NCBI GenBank assembly: GCA_028023455.1
Contig: JAQFVV010006737.1
Coordinates: forward strand, 124,001 to 188,000
DNA length: 64,000 nt
Direction of reading: 5' to 3'
From: Epiperipatus broadwayi
Lineage: Eukaryota; Onychophora; Udeonychophora; Euonychophora; Peripatidae
Below are positions 42,660 to 55,330 of the stretch, in pieces; positions within the stretch are counted from its first letter, which is position 1, and every line of letters begins with the position of its first letter. A program made the translations under genes and the position numbers. The notes beneath the pieces are model-generated. The model had not been told where the DNA came from. It did no database searches and was given only the letters and a program-made list of their open reading frames with translations.

Positions 42660-43955
42660 GATTATGTTGTCATTCTTTATTCCAAAAAAACAAACAACAT
42701 TTTTTTTGTTAATGTAAACAGTTTAATGACTATATTTATTGAGTATTTTGCCTTTATATTGGAACAGTATTGTTTCTTACTGGAATATAAAATGAATTTA
42801 TGTTTGTTTTGATCTGGCTGTTACTACAATCATTAGTATTTCTGTACTTTGATTACATAATAAAACATCATTCTTTATTTATTTATTGTATTTAAAAACT
42901 AGTTTTAATTTTTTCACCTCATATTCCAAGTTTTATTGCTCAGATATAGTCAATGATCTTAAACCTAACATTTAAGATACTATTAAAATGAGAGAAGGAT
43001 GATATTCATATTTCCAAATTAAATATCTTTCAATATGTGTAGATTTTCAAAATAGAAATTGAGATTTTTTTTAAAAAACATAACTACAAATGCAATTTTT
43101 TTATAAATCCCCAAAGATAGCAACTGAAATATTGTTAAAATGATAAGAATATCTTAATAATATGCGTACTTTTAGTAATTACAAGAAATGCCTATCTAAG
43201 ATAAATAATTAACAATTACTATTTTTTGATTAAGCACATTTATTTATGCCACTTGATATTAAATTTAACTATTAACATTTAAAAAAATATACTTTAACAT
43301 CTGATGTATAAGTAGTTAAATAAAAACAGAATCATTGATGATGTGAATTGATACCGGGCCACCAGAAAAATTGTAATAAACGGAAAAATATTGACCTTAA
43401 TTGGTAAATATATATTTTATTTATGATTCTTTCTTAAGATATGGACATTTATTTACGTTTCATAGAGTATCTATGAATGGTTTTTTCTGAATACAAATGG
43501 TATCTTTCCCATGCTATTACAAAAAAAAATCTAAAAAAAAAAACATTAAAAGTAAATGCAAATACATTTTAATATATAAAAATAAAATACAAATTTACCT
43601 TATTGCCACATATGTATTATGGCAAATGTTATTTTTCATATTAGGATATATTTTATAACAAATACTAAAATTAATAAAGTACAAACATATCAATGTTATT
43701 TTTACTTTACATAGATGCTGAAGACTTCATTTTTTAAATATTTTATTTTATTTTACACTTATAACTTGTTTGTTATTAAATGTCTAGATTTTAAAATTAA
43801 TGAGTCTATTCAATACTTAAAATATCAAGGCTATAATTCCTAAAAATTTATATTATTATCTTATAAAATGCATTTCAATCATATCAGGATTTCTCAGTTA
43901 TGCTAAGCTCTATACAAAACTACTCTTGTGTGATTGTTATTATTTATTATACACA
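42660..43955. other. AT-rich non-coding DNA
   Basis: Nothing recognised. Confidence 0.5.
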
Positions 43956-43959
43956 CAAT

Positions 43960-43976
43960 ATATATATATATATGTA

Positions 43977-44025
<49 letters not shown>
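43960..44025. repeat. (TA)n microsatellite
   Basis: TA run of about 66 bp interrupted by GTATAAT near its start. Confidence 0.97.
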
Positions 44026-44027
<2 letters not shown>

Positions 44028-44295
44028 GTGATGGAAAATATATATCTTACATAAGATTCTCATCTCTAATTTGTTACATCTCAAGTATCTTCCAGTTTTA
44101 AAATTCCAGAGCATCTTTTTTACTATTGTAATGTTAAAAATATTATGAAGGAATTCCATGTAATACCATATATAAATATATATATATATATATATATGAC
44201 AATAGATGGCATTCTACCAAAAACACTGTCAAGCATAGTTTTTTGTTTACATAAACGTCAGAGCAAGCATTCACTATCTCTAATTTTAATTTCCA

Positions 44296-44339
44296 CCTTC
44301 AGATCATGATTTCAAGCTATTTGCTATCATCAGTGAAGG
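44296..44339 (-). ncRNA. Hammerhead-like core, family C copy 2
   Basis: Reverse strand: CCTTCA (44334-44339), CTGATGA (44327-44333), TAGC AAATA GCTT helix II (44314-44326), GAAA (44310-44313), self-complementary ATCATGAT (44303-44310), C (44302), TGAAGG (44296-44301) pairing with CCTTCA at six of six. All three conserved boxes of a hammerhead (CUGANGA, GAAA, UH) are intact. Helix III is palindromic without room for a loop, which in known short-helix hammerheads favours a dimeric form. Confidence 0.6.
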
Positions 44340-44771
44340 ACAGGAATAAGAAAATAGATCTAAACACAAACTCTGAGCATTTATGAAACAGTTTCTATTC
44401 AGCTGAAGGTGAAAATTAAAGTTAGAGATAGTGAATGCTTGCTCTGACATTTATGTAAACAAAAAACTATGCTTGATGGTGTTTTTGGTAGAACACCATC
44501 TATTGTCATAAATACAAGCGTTAGCAAGTTTTGACCTGTGTTTTTTTGTTTTTCATAAATGTACCTTTGAGGTCTTTCTTGCAATGATCTATATTGCAGA
44601 GGCTTCTACTATGTGGTGATGCTGAATTGAGATCAGACCCATGTAGCTATCTGGTTTGCTATGCTGAATTTGAAGACATTACGTGTCTAAAACATTCACA
44701 CTTGCAAGCTGAATAGAAATTGTTTCACAAATGCTCAGAGTTTGTGTTTAGATCTATTTTCTTATTCTTGT

Positions 44772-44815
44772 CCTTCACTGATGATAGGAAATAGCTTGAA
44801 ATCATGATCTGAAGG
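44772..44815 (+). ncRNA. Hammerhead-like core, family C copy 3
   Basis: CCTTCA (44772-44777), CTGATGA (44778-44784), TAGG AAATA GCTT (44785-44797, one helix II pair broken by C to G), GAAA (44798-44801), ATCATGAT, C (44809), TGAAGG (44810-44815). Otherwise identical to the reverse-strand copy at 44296. Confidence 0.55.
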
Positions 44816-44965
44816 TGGAAATTAAAGTTAGAGATAGTGAATGCTTGCTCTGACATTTATGTAAACAAAAAACTACGCTTGATGGTGTTTTTGGTAGAAC
44901 ACCATCTATTGTCATAAATACAAGATTAGCAAGTGTTGACTTGTGTTTTTTGTTTTTCATATATA

Positions 44966-45095
44966 TATAAAATACATGTTTTGCGGGTTCATCCGTGTTA
45001 AAAACTTTTAATATTAATATACTGACGAAACGTCATATTAATATTAAAAGTTTTTAACACGGGTGAACCTGCAAAACATGTATTTTATATATTTA
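44966..45095. repeat. Near-perfect 120-bp hairpin
   Basis: ACATGTTTTGCGGGTTCATC and the following GTGTTAAAAACTTTTAAT are answered, after a small centre, by ATTAAAAGTTTTTAACAC and GGGTGAACCTGCAAAACATG. Only a few positions differ (one in CATCCGTG against CACGGGTG). The centre reads CTGACGAAACGTC, with TGACG and CGTCA pairing around AAA. It directly follows the family C cluster and is bounded by TA runs. Confidence 0.9.
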
Positions 45096-45593
45096 ACCCA
45101 TGCAAATCTTCATTTTAACATATATATATATATATATATCTGTGATGATGATCGGATATGGAATAAGAAGTGTGGAGCAAATACAGACATTGATGCAGTG
45201 AGGAGGCAAATAATATATTTTATTACATTGAAACCAAATTTAAATTTAACAATGTTTTTTTTTTTCAATTTAACCCCAAATAATAATATTTAAATAAGTG
45301 TGTGTTCAGGTATATCACTATGAAATCTGTTTGGATGACTTGGCTAAATTAAATTTTCCATAAGAAACATATCATTCCTTCATCTCATCATCTTCCATAA
45401 TAGAACAAATAACTCATAATTCTAATACATGTGTGAGATCAAATAAAATAGTTGATTATATTACATATAAAATAATTTTTATAATCTTAATTAAATTTTA
45501 AAAAATAAAGACAGTTTTAATAAAATGAAATTAATATATTTTATTACAAAAATTAGAACAAATCAAAAATACAATTAATAATTCATAATAGAA
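45096..45593. other. Non-coding DNA
   Basis: A TA run at 45119-45140; nothing else recognised. Confidence 0.5.
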
Positions 45594-45883
<290 letters not shown>

Positions 45884-46059
45884 TACTTGGCATCATCCAG
45901 CCATATTCATTAATAAACTAATACAAAACAAAAGTAGAGATAGAACTACCGTTAGACCAGATTTATATGCCATTTCTTGGTCTCTTTTAAAAGAACAATC
46001 TAGATTATAAGAGTCACAAAACAAAAAGAATTGAAGCACTAAATTTACTGCATTATTTA

Positions 46060-46326
<267 letters not shown>

Positions 46327-46414
46327 TCAATTCAATTTATTTGTGATACAAAACTACAGCATTAAGCCAATTACAGAATTTCACTATAATAACTATACAA
46401 TAATGTACATAAAT

Positions 46415-46795
46415 AATATATCATCACATGGTCACCATCTCTTATGCTAGCACATAACTGTTATTAAACAGGCAAAACTCTCCATAAAGTAATGTCATCC
46501 TGTGCCAACCAGAGTAATCAATAAATGCCAGAAGGCTTGTGCATAAAATCCCCATCTAGTTCCTACTCATTCAAAATCCCCAGACTAGATCCTAAGATCT
46601 AGGTGCAGTGCTCTCAGATGCAAGGCTCCTCACTGAAGAAGGCTACAGCCAGAAACTAGTCTGGGGATATTGGATGAGTATGCACTAGATGGGATTTTAT
46701 GCACAAGCTTTCTGGAATCCATTGATTACTCTGGTTGGCACAGGGTGGCACTACTGTATGAAGAGTCTTGCCTGTCATAAATAATATACATAAAT
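46415..46795. mobile_element. Family D palindromic element, most complete copy
   Basis: Arms of about 150 bp (46440-46592 and 46658-46795) are reverse complements: CATAAAATCCCCATCTAG against CTAGATGGGATTTTATGCAC, and AATCCCCAGACTAG against CTAGTCTGGGGATATT. The central loop holds TCCTCACTGAAGAAGGC. A shortened copy lies at 22065-22292 and an old one at 42240-42650. There is no reading frame. The GC content is higher than in the surroundings. Confidence 0.85.
46627..46667 (+). ncRNA. Hammerhead-like core, family D
   Basis: TCCTCA (46627-46632), CTGAAGA (46633-46639), A, GGC TACA GCC as helix II (46641-46650), A, GAAA (46652-46655), C, two loop bases and GT giving a two-pair helix III (46655-46660), C (46661) as the putative cleavage base, then TGGGGA (46662-46667), which pairs with TCCTCA at six of six positions with one G-T. 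A competing fold exists because the same 3' strand also pairs with CCCCAGACTAG in the other arm. That could switch the core on or off. No activity data. Confidence 0.55.
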
Positions 46796-49425
46796 GAGTA
46801 AAAATGACAAATTATTCATATAATTATATGCCATACTATAGTTGCTCTTCATATAATTTACTATTTATTAATTAAAAATAAATTAATAAGAGTGTTTGAA
46901 AAATTCTAATAGTTGTTAATTGGGCATTAGTTTATAAAGGATAATAAACATTTCTATATATTCAAATAAATAAATGACAGGTAAATAAGCAAACAAACTA
47001 ATCATGAGGCATTTAGGGATAATAGTAACGTTTTTGTCTGTAGTTGTAAAAATATATTTAATAATTACTAACTTCAACAATAACTATATGTAGGGAGTTA
47101 ATGTTCTATCTACTCCATGTTATGATTTACTAAAGAAAATTGACATAAGTAAATACACATCAATAGATTAATAATATATAAAAAAACTGTAAACTAAAGA
47201 CATGCTAAGGTAAAATAAATATTGATGTTATTTGAAGATTATCAAAAAAAATTAATAATAATGGCCAGAAAACATGCAAATGAAAAAACAATCTGATTTC
47301 TCATGTGAGACTTCTACACAAACTTCTATAATGTATTCACACACAATTTAATTTCAATATTAATTATCACAACATAATAATTTTAATTTCTAAAAAATAA
47401 AAATAAAAATATAGTGAGTGCAGAGAGTTAATTTTTGTAATTAAAATAATTTATATAAGAATATAATATTGTTTACTTTATATAACTTCATTTCAAACTT
47501 TGAAAAACAAAAACATTTGATCATTTTTTAGAATAACAATATATTAATTATAAATAAAATGTTTTTTAATAAATAATAAACAGTTCTTTGTTAAAAAATA
47601 AATAGAGGTTTTCTTTTTAGTGATTAATTCCAGGTAATGATGATAATCCTGATTGTAAATGCATTTGTATGAGGATGAAATATAAAACTGATAAACCTCA
47701 AAATTCCATTGAAAATTGCTAAAATTTATTTAAATGTTTTAAAAGAGTATTATCACGAAGAGAAACAATTAATTTAGGCATGTCGTCTTAATAAATTTTA
47801 ACAGTGTATATTATTAATTACTTAAAGCTCTATTTGCTAAAATTTCAGCGGAAGTTCAAAAACAAAAAATTAAAATTATTATTATTATTTTTTGTTTAAG
47901 TTTATTTACTAATCTTACTAATTAGTTTTAGATTTTCTTTAATTGTTGTGGATTATTTAGCTGTTGACTTGTATGAAGCATGATGATTCTTAGATTATGA
48001 CTATCCAATTGTTAACGGTGACACAAATGATTTTAAAGGCTCAAAGGCCTATTCCCAATTAAAAATATTGTCTAATCATGTTTTATTTTATTTATTAATG
48101 ATGACTAAAACAAAACAAAAAACAATGAATGAATGACCAATTTCCGAGAAAAAGTACTTAAGTACATCATCTCTAGAGATGAAGTAAACAAATCATGGAC
48201 ATTTTTGAATGAAAAGTTAAAATAACTTTTTGTAATGTTTTGCTTTAAAGCATCATTTTAAAAAAATTTAAGATGTGATTAGAATATATATTTATTTATT
48301 TACAATAAATAAATTCTAAATAATAATTCTTTAATGTATTTTACATATAAATAAATATTAATGCCTTTGAAATAAAGCACTTTTAATAACATTTTCCCCC
48401 TTTTTTCCTCTCATTCATAAAATACTGTTTTTTTTTTAAAAAAAACAGGCAACAAAAAGTTTATTCAAAATAAATCTTTTAGAAATTACGATAACAATGA
48501 GGGCACATTATTTTTATTTTTTATTTTATTCAATATACTTAAAATTTCAATCTAAATTTGTGCTTATTTAAGTAAAGATTTAGTTACATTCTTGTTTGTA
48601 CTTGTATATATGTAAAATGAATAGTACATTTATAACAAAATTTATCATTGGTTAAGTCGGTGATTGTCTATTTAATATAGAAATAGTATTTATATATCTT
48701 ATAGTTTACCTGTGTATTTATATTAACACAAATATAGATTTCACAAATAAAGTTAAAGAAAAAGGTGTATAATTGTTATGTTAGTATGGAAAAATTTGAT
48801 GACATCTCATCATAATAAAGTAAACTTTCATAACGGGACAAAAATCAGCTTTTTAAATAGATATAAAGTATAACTAATAAAGCATTAAAACTGTATTATT
48901 CTAAAGTAAAAAAATATAAATAAACCTTAATTTTAATCTAAACATTTTTGATTTTTTTTTTTTTATAAATACAGACCAAATCTATATCTCCACTATATGT
49001 TTTTTTCACGAATAATATTTTTAAACAGGTGATTTAAAGGTTTCAAATACTTGTATATTTTCATACAAAATTTATAATCCAAATTGTAGATATATTTGTC
49101 AATCTGCCTATTCTAAATGATCAACCATCAAATATATATTAGAATGATTGCTCTTTACTTCACACTCAATCTCATTATTACTTAAGATGTAACAGTTCTT
49201 TCATTAAGATTTTGATCTTGATAAGGATAAATGTTATTCTATTAAAGCATTGGAAATTTTAAAAAAAATAATACATGACATAAATAAGACTTTATTTCCA
49301 TTATATAATCATGAAAATATTGAATCATATATATATATTAACCAAAAGAAATGATTTCAAACTCTCACCTAAATGTCATTTAAGATGGCTATCAATAATG
49401 TGAAGAAGTGTGATTATTTCTAATG
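46796..49425. other. AT-rich non-coding DNA
   Basis: About 2.6 kb without a recognisable gene or repeat. Confidence 0.5.
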
Positions 49426-49555
49426 TAATTGCATTTTGCAATACATAAAATTTATATATATATATAAGCTAAAACTATTTTATACTTTAGTAATTGCATT
49501 TTGCAATACATAAAATATATATATATATATAAGCTAAAACTATTTTATACTTTAG
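49426..49555. repeat. Tandem duplication, 65-bp period
   Basis: TAATTGCATTTTGCAATACA, a TA run and AAGCTAAAACTATTTTATAC are repeated once with near identity (49426-49490 and 49491-49555). Each unit begins with the small palindrome TGCATTTTGCA. Confidence 0.95.
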
Positions 49556-50738
49556 TAATAAATTCATATTTAATAAAATAATAAATAACTTCTTCAAGGT
49601 TATTCAATAATGGCATGTGTAGTTTTAATATCACTATATTTTAATGAATAAACATTTCGCAAATATACTGTTTCTTACTATAAAAATTAATCAAGAGTAA
49701 CTTATTTTTTGTTTAAAGCTAAGGTTGGGCTTTAAATACAAAGTTGGTTAATTATTTATCTTAGGATTATATAAAATAAGGAAATAAATACACTGATGTA
49801 AAGTGTGTTTATACATGTTAGGATATGACAATGTAAAATAAATTATAGTTTGGATAGCATCAATAACATAAATAAGTATTTAAACCAAATAGATTTTATG
49901 TGTAATTTAATGTCTTAATTATGACATTTATCTCATAAATTAGCAGTGATGATGTTTCTTTACTAATTACAAAAGAGCAGTATTAAAAATTTAACAATTA
50001 CTCTATTACACAATATAAAATAATAAATTTTAATATTTGTTTCCTAAAACTAATTTGTACTTGAGATATGAAAAGTCTATTATTATACAGTGATATGAAA
50101 GCACTCATATGAAATAGGGATAGGTTCATTATTATTTCAAAATAATCATCGATTCAAATACTGGAAGATAATAATAATCATCATAATGATTAATGAGAAA
50201 TGCTCTATGTGGTCCTTAAATACTTTGTTTTATTAACTAATCAATTATTAATCAACTTTACTTAATAATGCGGAAGAAGTTTTTACTGTTTCAAGAGATG
50301 CAAGTGTTTTTATTAGTTAGCATGAAAAAATGATATTTATGACATAGGGCTTATTTATTTCACCTCAAGACCCTTTACTGGATTTATTTGTAGGCTGAAA
50401 TGCTAGAAGTGATACTCTACAAACAAAATATAACTAGATCATGTGGATGTCTTATTACATATTATATAACATTTAAAAATTAACACTAACATATAAGAGT
50501 GATGCATAAAATATTTTTTTTACAGATCTACATAACTAAATAAAAATGATTGACTTCATTTAACTTTAAGGTTAAAAACATAAAATAATTACAACATAAG
50601 ACAGTTTTATATAAGTTTAATAGTTATTTACATTTATACAACCTAAAATTAAGATAAATCACATTAAATCTCATTCAATATCACCAATAATAATATAAAT
50701 AAAAATATAATCATTACATTAGCATAATAATATCTGAG
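49556..50738. other. AT-rich non-coding DNA
   Basis: Nothing recognised. Confidence 0.5.
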
Positions 50739-50940
<202 letters not shown>

Positions 50941-53090
50941 TAACTTAGAAGCAATAATGAGAAAGTGCATTAAACAATCATCCAATGGTTATGATGATTT
51001 AAAAGTTATTCCAATGAAATATTGATACTTGAAAAATATACCTAAGTTCTTGGGAATTTATAAATACTTAAAATAACAGGATCAAAGATGATGTAAAGTA
51101 CAATTAATTTAATCTTGTAATACAATCCCTTCTGTAACACAATGTAAGGATTAATCAATTCCATTTTAGCAAGGTAATATATTTTCAATACATCAATCCA
51201 CTTTAAAATTTTCTATAATCAATAATTCATAAATGGTATTTAAATATTTAACTTTCACAACCCCCCATCCATGTAATGGTATTTAAATATTTAGTATTTA
51301 TAACAGATAATGCATTTCTTTAAGCATTGGAGACAAATTCATAGTTTATTAGATACGGCATTTAATCTATCTGAAAGGATGTTGTCATTTTATCCCAAAG
51401 ATTATCAATGAGTACTTTTTCATTGAAATATAATTAATCCATTTATTTATATATATTTAATTCATGCTATTAGTCCTGATCACATATCTGATAAAGCAAT
51501 ATAATTTATTATTCATAAACAGTGTGATTTCCATCTAATATTTGAATTAAAGTTAAGCATTTCTCCAAGTGACGATTTTATGGAGGCATATTGAGTTGAA
51601 AAATTATTATTTAAATTTTTTTCTTCCATAATTAAAAAATGAGACAAATTCGCAATATTGAGACATATTATTCATATTTTCTTGAAGTAAAGAAAACCAA
51701 TATTTTACAATAATTTGAATATAACTGAAATACAGGCTTATTACATACCTATATCAATATATGTAATATATCTTTTTTTAATATATGTAATATATAGGAT
51801 ATATGAGCACAGACTTTCATGCAATAATTTGAAAAATAAATATCAACAATTTATTTGAATTTAAATATAATTTTCCAAATGTATCAGCCATATATTATAA
51901 CTTCCAATTAAATAGTCCAGCAATTTATTGTTGAAATAGTGAGACAGCATACCATAAGTCAACTATCCATTTTTCACAAACAGTTGACTATAATTAGTGA
52001 CATTTCTTGAAATAAATAATTAATTCATTTATCAATAGTGATTTCTGTCTTATCTGTTAGTCTTCATCTTTTCTTAGTACAATGTGAAGTTATTTTACCA
52101 AGCAAAGGCAAAATTCCTAGACTAGTTGGCCTATTTGATCAAGTAAAAGTCAAACAAAATGTTTAATTAAAATTTTTAACCTGCTTAAGTCCTGACTGGA
52201 ATAAAAATTGGGAAACTCTTGTTTTTTTCAAGATTCAGCTTTTATACCAACCTGTCTGAAATCACCATATTTCTCATTATGCATTGGGTTTAAAAAATTT
52301 GGAAAAGGTCATCAAGGTTCTTGCTAGGCAAATAATTAGGCACTAAGATTTTCTAATGTCATTTAAAAATGAAGAAAAAGAAAGTAATCATTTCCATCTT
52401 TCTCAATTGCTTCAATTTTATTTCTAGGTTTTAAAATAATCTTACAAACCTTTACTTAATTAAAATAAATAAATTATAAAACAATAAAGTTCTCAGATAT
52501 CTACTTCAATTAAATTTAAGTTGACCTTTTAATAAATAATATTATTTAATAAATATTCTAGCAAAATAAATCATTTTTTTGCTAAATCTAAATATGTAAG
52601 CTTTTGCATGCACACAAGCACCCAAAATATATCATGTAAGAACTATTCCTTCTATTCTTTTAAGTTAAAATGTAATTTTAAATATAATGACTTTCATTTA
52701 AAATATTTTAGTATTGTAATGTTACATTTATAATTTTATTCTATATTTCTATGTTGAATTATTTATTTTATGTGTATAAGCACCTTTGTTTGTTTATATA
52801 ATTTGATAACATCATTCCTTAATAAGAATAATGTCAAAAATATATGTGACTAATACAAGTGTTGATCACAAAATCTGCTTGAAAAACCATTTAAAAATGC
52901 TTTATAAAATTATATTTTCTCTTAAACAATAATACAAAAGACTTTTTTACTTGATATTAATTATATTTTGTGTTATACAACCAATGATAGTAATGAATAT
53001 ATTTTTTTAACTATAAAAATAAAGCCAATAGAATTTTTACAATATTTGAAATATAACTGCCAGTTTACAATGGCATTTCTAAGCTTGCAG
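50941..53090. other. AT-rich non-coding DNA
   Basis: No gene is recognised. A minor hairpin (AGTCAACT with AGTTGACT, about 51957-51992) is present. Confidence 0.5.
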
Positions 53091-53097
53091 TATATAT

Positions 53098-53392
53098 AAA
53101 TATATAAAGTAGTTTTGGGAATGAATCATGTGTTATTCTTGCTTACTTCCCAACATTTCAACACAATAGCATTCATCATGGTTCAAGGTTATCTTTCCAA
53201 AGAAAAACTATTAGATCTCAAATAGTAAAAAGATAAGAGTGTGAGGCAAAAAATGAGATTGAGTGTGATATGTGAATTAATCATTTTTCTTTGAAACGTT
53301 AACAATGGCAGATGTTATTTCATTGAAATGTTGGTAAGTAAGCAAAAATAACACATGGTTTAACCCAAAAACTACTTTATTTACATCTGTTT
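53098..53392. mobile_element. Family E foldback element
   Basis: The ends are inverted repeats of about 55 bp: AGTAGTTTTGGGAATGAATC with the CTTACTTCCCAACATTTCAA block on the left, and TTGAAATGTTGGTAAGTAAG with the AACCCAAAAACTACT block on the right. A TA-rich segment precedes it and a TA array of about 80 bp follows. On the reverse strand of the left arm ATGATGAATGC, then TTGAAATGTTGGGAAG echo the CTGANGA and GAAA boxes of the other families. Helix II is possible (ATGC with a GCAT-like strand), but the first box is imperfect. Confidence 0.7.
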
Positions 53393-53395
53393 TTC

Positions 53396-53418
53396 ATATA
53401 TATATATATATATATATG

Positions 53419-53475
<57 letters not shown>
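53396..53475. repeat. (TA)n microsatellite
   Basis: About 80 bp of TA with one interruption (GATATAC), immediately after the family E element. Confidence 0.97.
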
Positions 53476-53477
<2 letters not shown>

Positions 53478-53950
53478 GTTATGGGATAAAGTATTTAAAA
53501 TCACTGTAATTAATTTAATGATAGATAATAGACACTTCACCTAAGAAAATTTTAACACAAACATATGGCATAATCATAAGTATTATAAATATATCTAATT
53601 GAAGCAATATTAAAATTTATTTACCATCATACATAAACGGTAGGCTGAAAATTTGTTCTTTGCTTGACACTACATTCTACTAAAAATTAAAAATTAATTA
53701 TATTCTACATGTTGTGATATTATTTCCCAAACTGTTTTAAAATGAATACAAATTGTCTCCATCTTGCAAGAAACAGTTGGCATGTTGTATTAAGGATACA
53801 TAGTGGTGCTATAATAGAATGTAAAGTAGATATTGCAAGGAAGCAATAGATGCTTAAAAAATAATAAATAAGATGATTAACTGTGTTTTATTTTACATCC
53901 TCTAATTATATTTATATCCTAGTGTACAAGAATCTTAAAGTAAATAATGC
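53476..53950. other. AT-rich non-coding DNA
   Basis: Nothing recognised. Confidence 0.5.
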
Positions 53951-54060
53951 TTAATACTATTTTTACAAGAATTGTAAGTTAAATTTGTATAATTTAAAAT
54001 ACTTTTTAATACTATTTTTACAAGAATTGTAAGTTAAATTTGTATAATTTAAAATACTTT
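53951..54060. repeat. Perfect tandem duplication, 55-bp period
   Basis: Two identical 55-bp units (53951-54005 and 54006-54060) beginning TTAATACTATTTTTACAAG. The absence of differences marks a recent duplication or very recent conversion. Confidence 0.97.
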
Positions 54061-55240
54061 CAAGCCCAAACAAGTTTTGCATTCTTAAATTATCTGGTTA
54101 AATACTGATTTAATTAACTATAGATTTTAACTATTGTTAACTGCATTAACGAAATCAGTTCACTGACTAATTTTTAGTCAGTAAATGGATATTTAATTAA
54201 TATTAGCTAAAGAAATCAAAGCATATATTTTACCATCTGTTATTTAATTAATGGAATGAATATTCATATCAATTTAATGTTTTTTTTTAAAGGAAAATGC
54301 TATCGATACATTTTTTTGAGGATTATTTTTAAAACTTTTAACCTATATATTACGTGCAATGCCTGCTTGCAGCTCTATTTTTTTTACATCATTATTAACT
54401 AGTAATTCAATTGTTTTATTGCTTTAATTCATTTCTTTCTGATGAATACACGTTTATTAACATATTATAACAAAATAAATATTATTTTACTTATTTAACA
54501 TGATTACAGTCGATATTATTGTTATCACAGTGTAAGATAAACACGCTAATATATTATTACGCTAAAAAATAAAATATCTCTGTTTGCATAATACTTTGCA
54601 ATGTATTGATTTTATTATATATTTTTATAACTTACAAAAATAATTTTATTAACCAATAAGATAAAAGTTTACATTATTATTGTTTGTTTTTAAAACTTAA
54701 TTTTTTTTCTCTACAGTTATATATATTTCATAAGTAAATTGTTCGTTTTTTTCAAGCTTTAAATAATTTCATTTGTTTTATATATATTGAAACATACTAA
54801 CATAAATATTTTTTGGAATAATAGGGGACATTTTTGTTGGGGGTAGAGATTATATGGAAAGGAGTAAGTTACAAAAAAAAAAAAAAGCAACAGTGATATT
54901 CTCAAAAGATAAAAAAAAAAAAATCTGACACGGTACAAAACTATGATATCTATCATAAATCTAAAATATCTCCACAGGAATATGATAGTATTCAGGTTTA
55001 TTTTTACAGGAAAATGAAAATCAGCTTTTAAATAATCTACTTCGGAAAAACACCTATCTACAAATTCCCTATAAAAAAAAAAAAAAAAACCAGAGAAAAA
55101 CGCATTACGTTTCTGAGTTGTTACCTGCCACATCGTGAAGGTTTTGAATAAGTTTTTATTTATTTTTTCTCTATTAGGAAAAGTTATATACCCATTTGCC
55201 AATCACCATTATATGACTATCTAGATTGTCTGGCTGTGAA
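54061..55240. other. Non-coding DNA with poly-A runs
   Basis: Several A runs of 13-18 bases (54872, 54909, 55073) make a 147-residue reverse frame at 54759-55202 whose Phe tracts are artefacts. No domain is recognised in the rest of that frame. Confidence 0.45.
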
Positions 55241-55249
55241 ACTTGAAAA

Positions 55250-55330
55250 AAATTGGAATGTTATCCATCTTAGGTTCAAACTCCAGTTTCTAGACATGGC
55301 AGTCAGATGTATTAGTACTACACCATGAGA
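55250..55330 (-). repeat. tRNA-like SINE head (candidate)
   Basis: On the reverse strand TGGTGTAGTACT (55314-55325) looks like an A box and GAGTTTGAACCT (55272-55283) like a B box, 42 bp apart. A similar pair lies on the plus strand at 18032-18090. Pairing of the arms is weak. Confidence 0.35.

Larger units (their letters stand above)
44199..44965. mobile_element. Family C palindromic cluster
   Basis: Starting directly after a TA run (44178-44198), a reverse-strand partial unit (44199-44403) meets a forward 3' half-unit (44404-44545), giving inverted repeats of about 140 bp. A complete forward unit follows (about 44545-44965), which ends at a TA run. The full unit is about 415 bp, from TGATCTATATTGCAGAGGC to GTGTTTTTTGTTTTTCAT. 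The units are very similar, so this cluster is young compared with families A and D. Hammerhead-like cores lie on both strands. No coding is present; the Cys- and His-poor reverse frame at 44399-44584 is chance. Confidence 0.85.

Noticed and set aside
54759-55202. 147-residue reverse frame with Phe tracts
   Set aside because: Phe tracts come from poly-A runs; no recognisable domain and no second copy.
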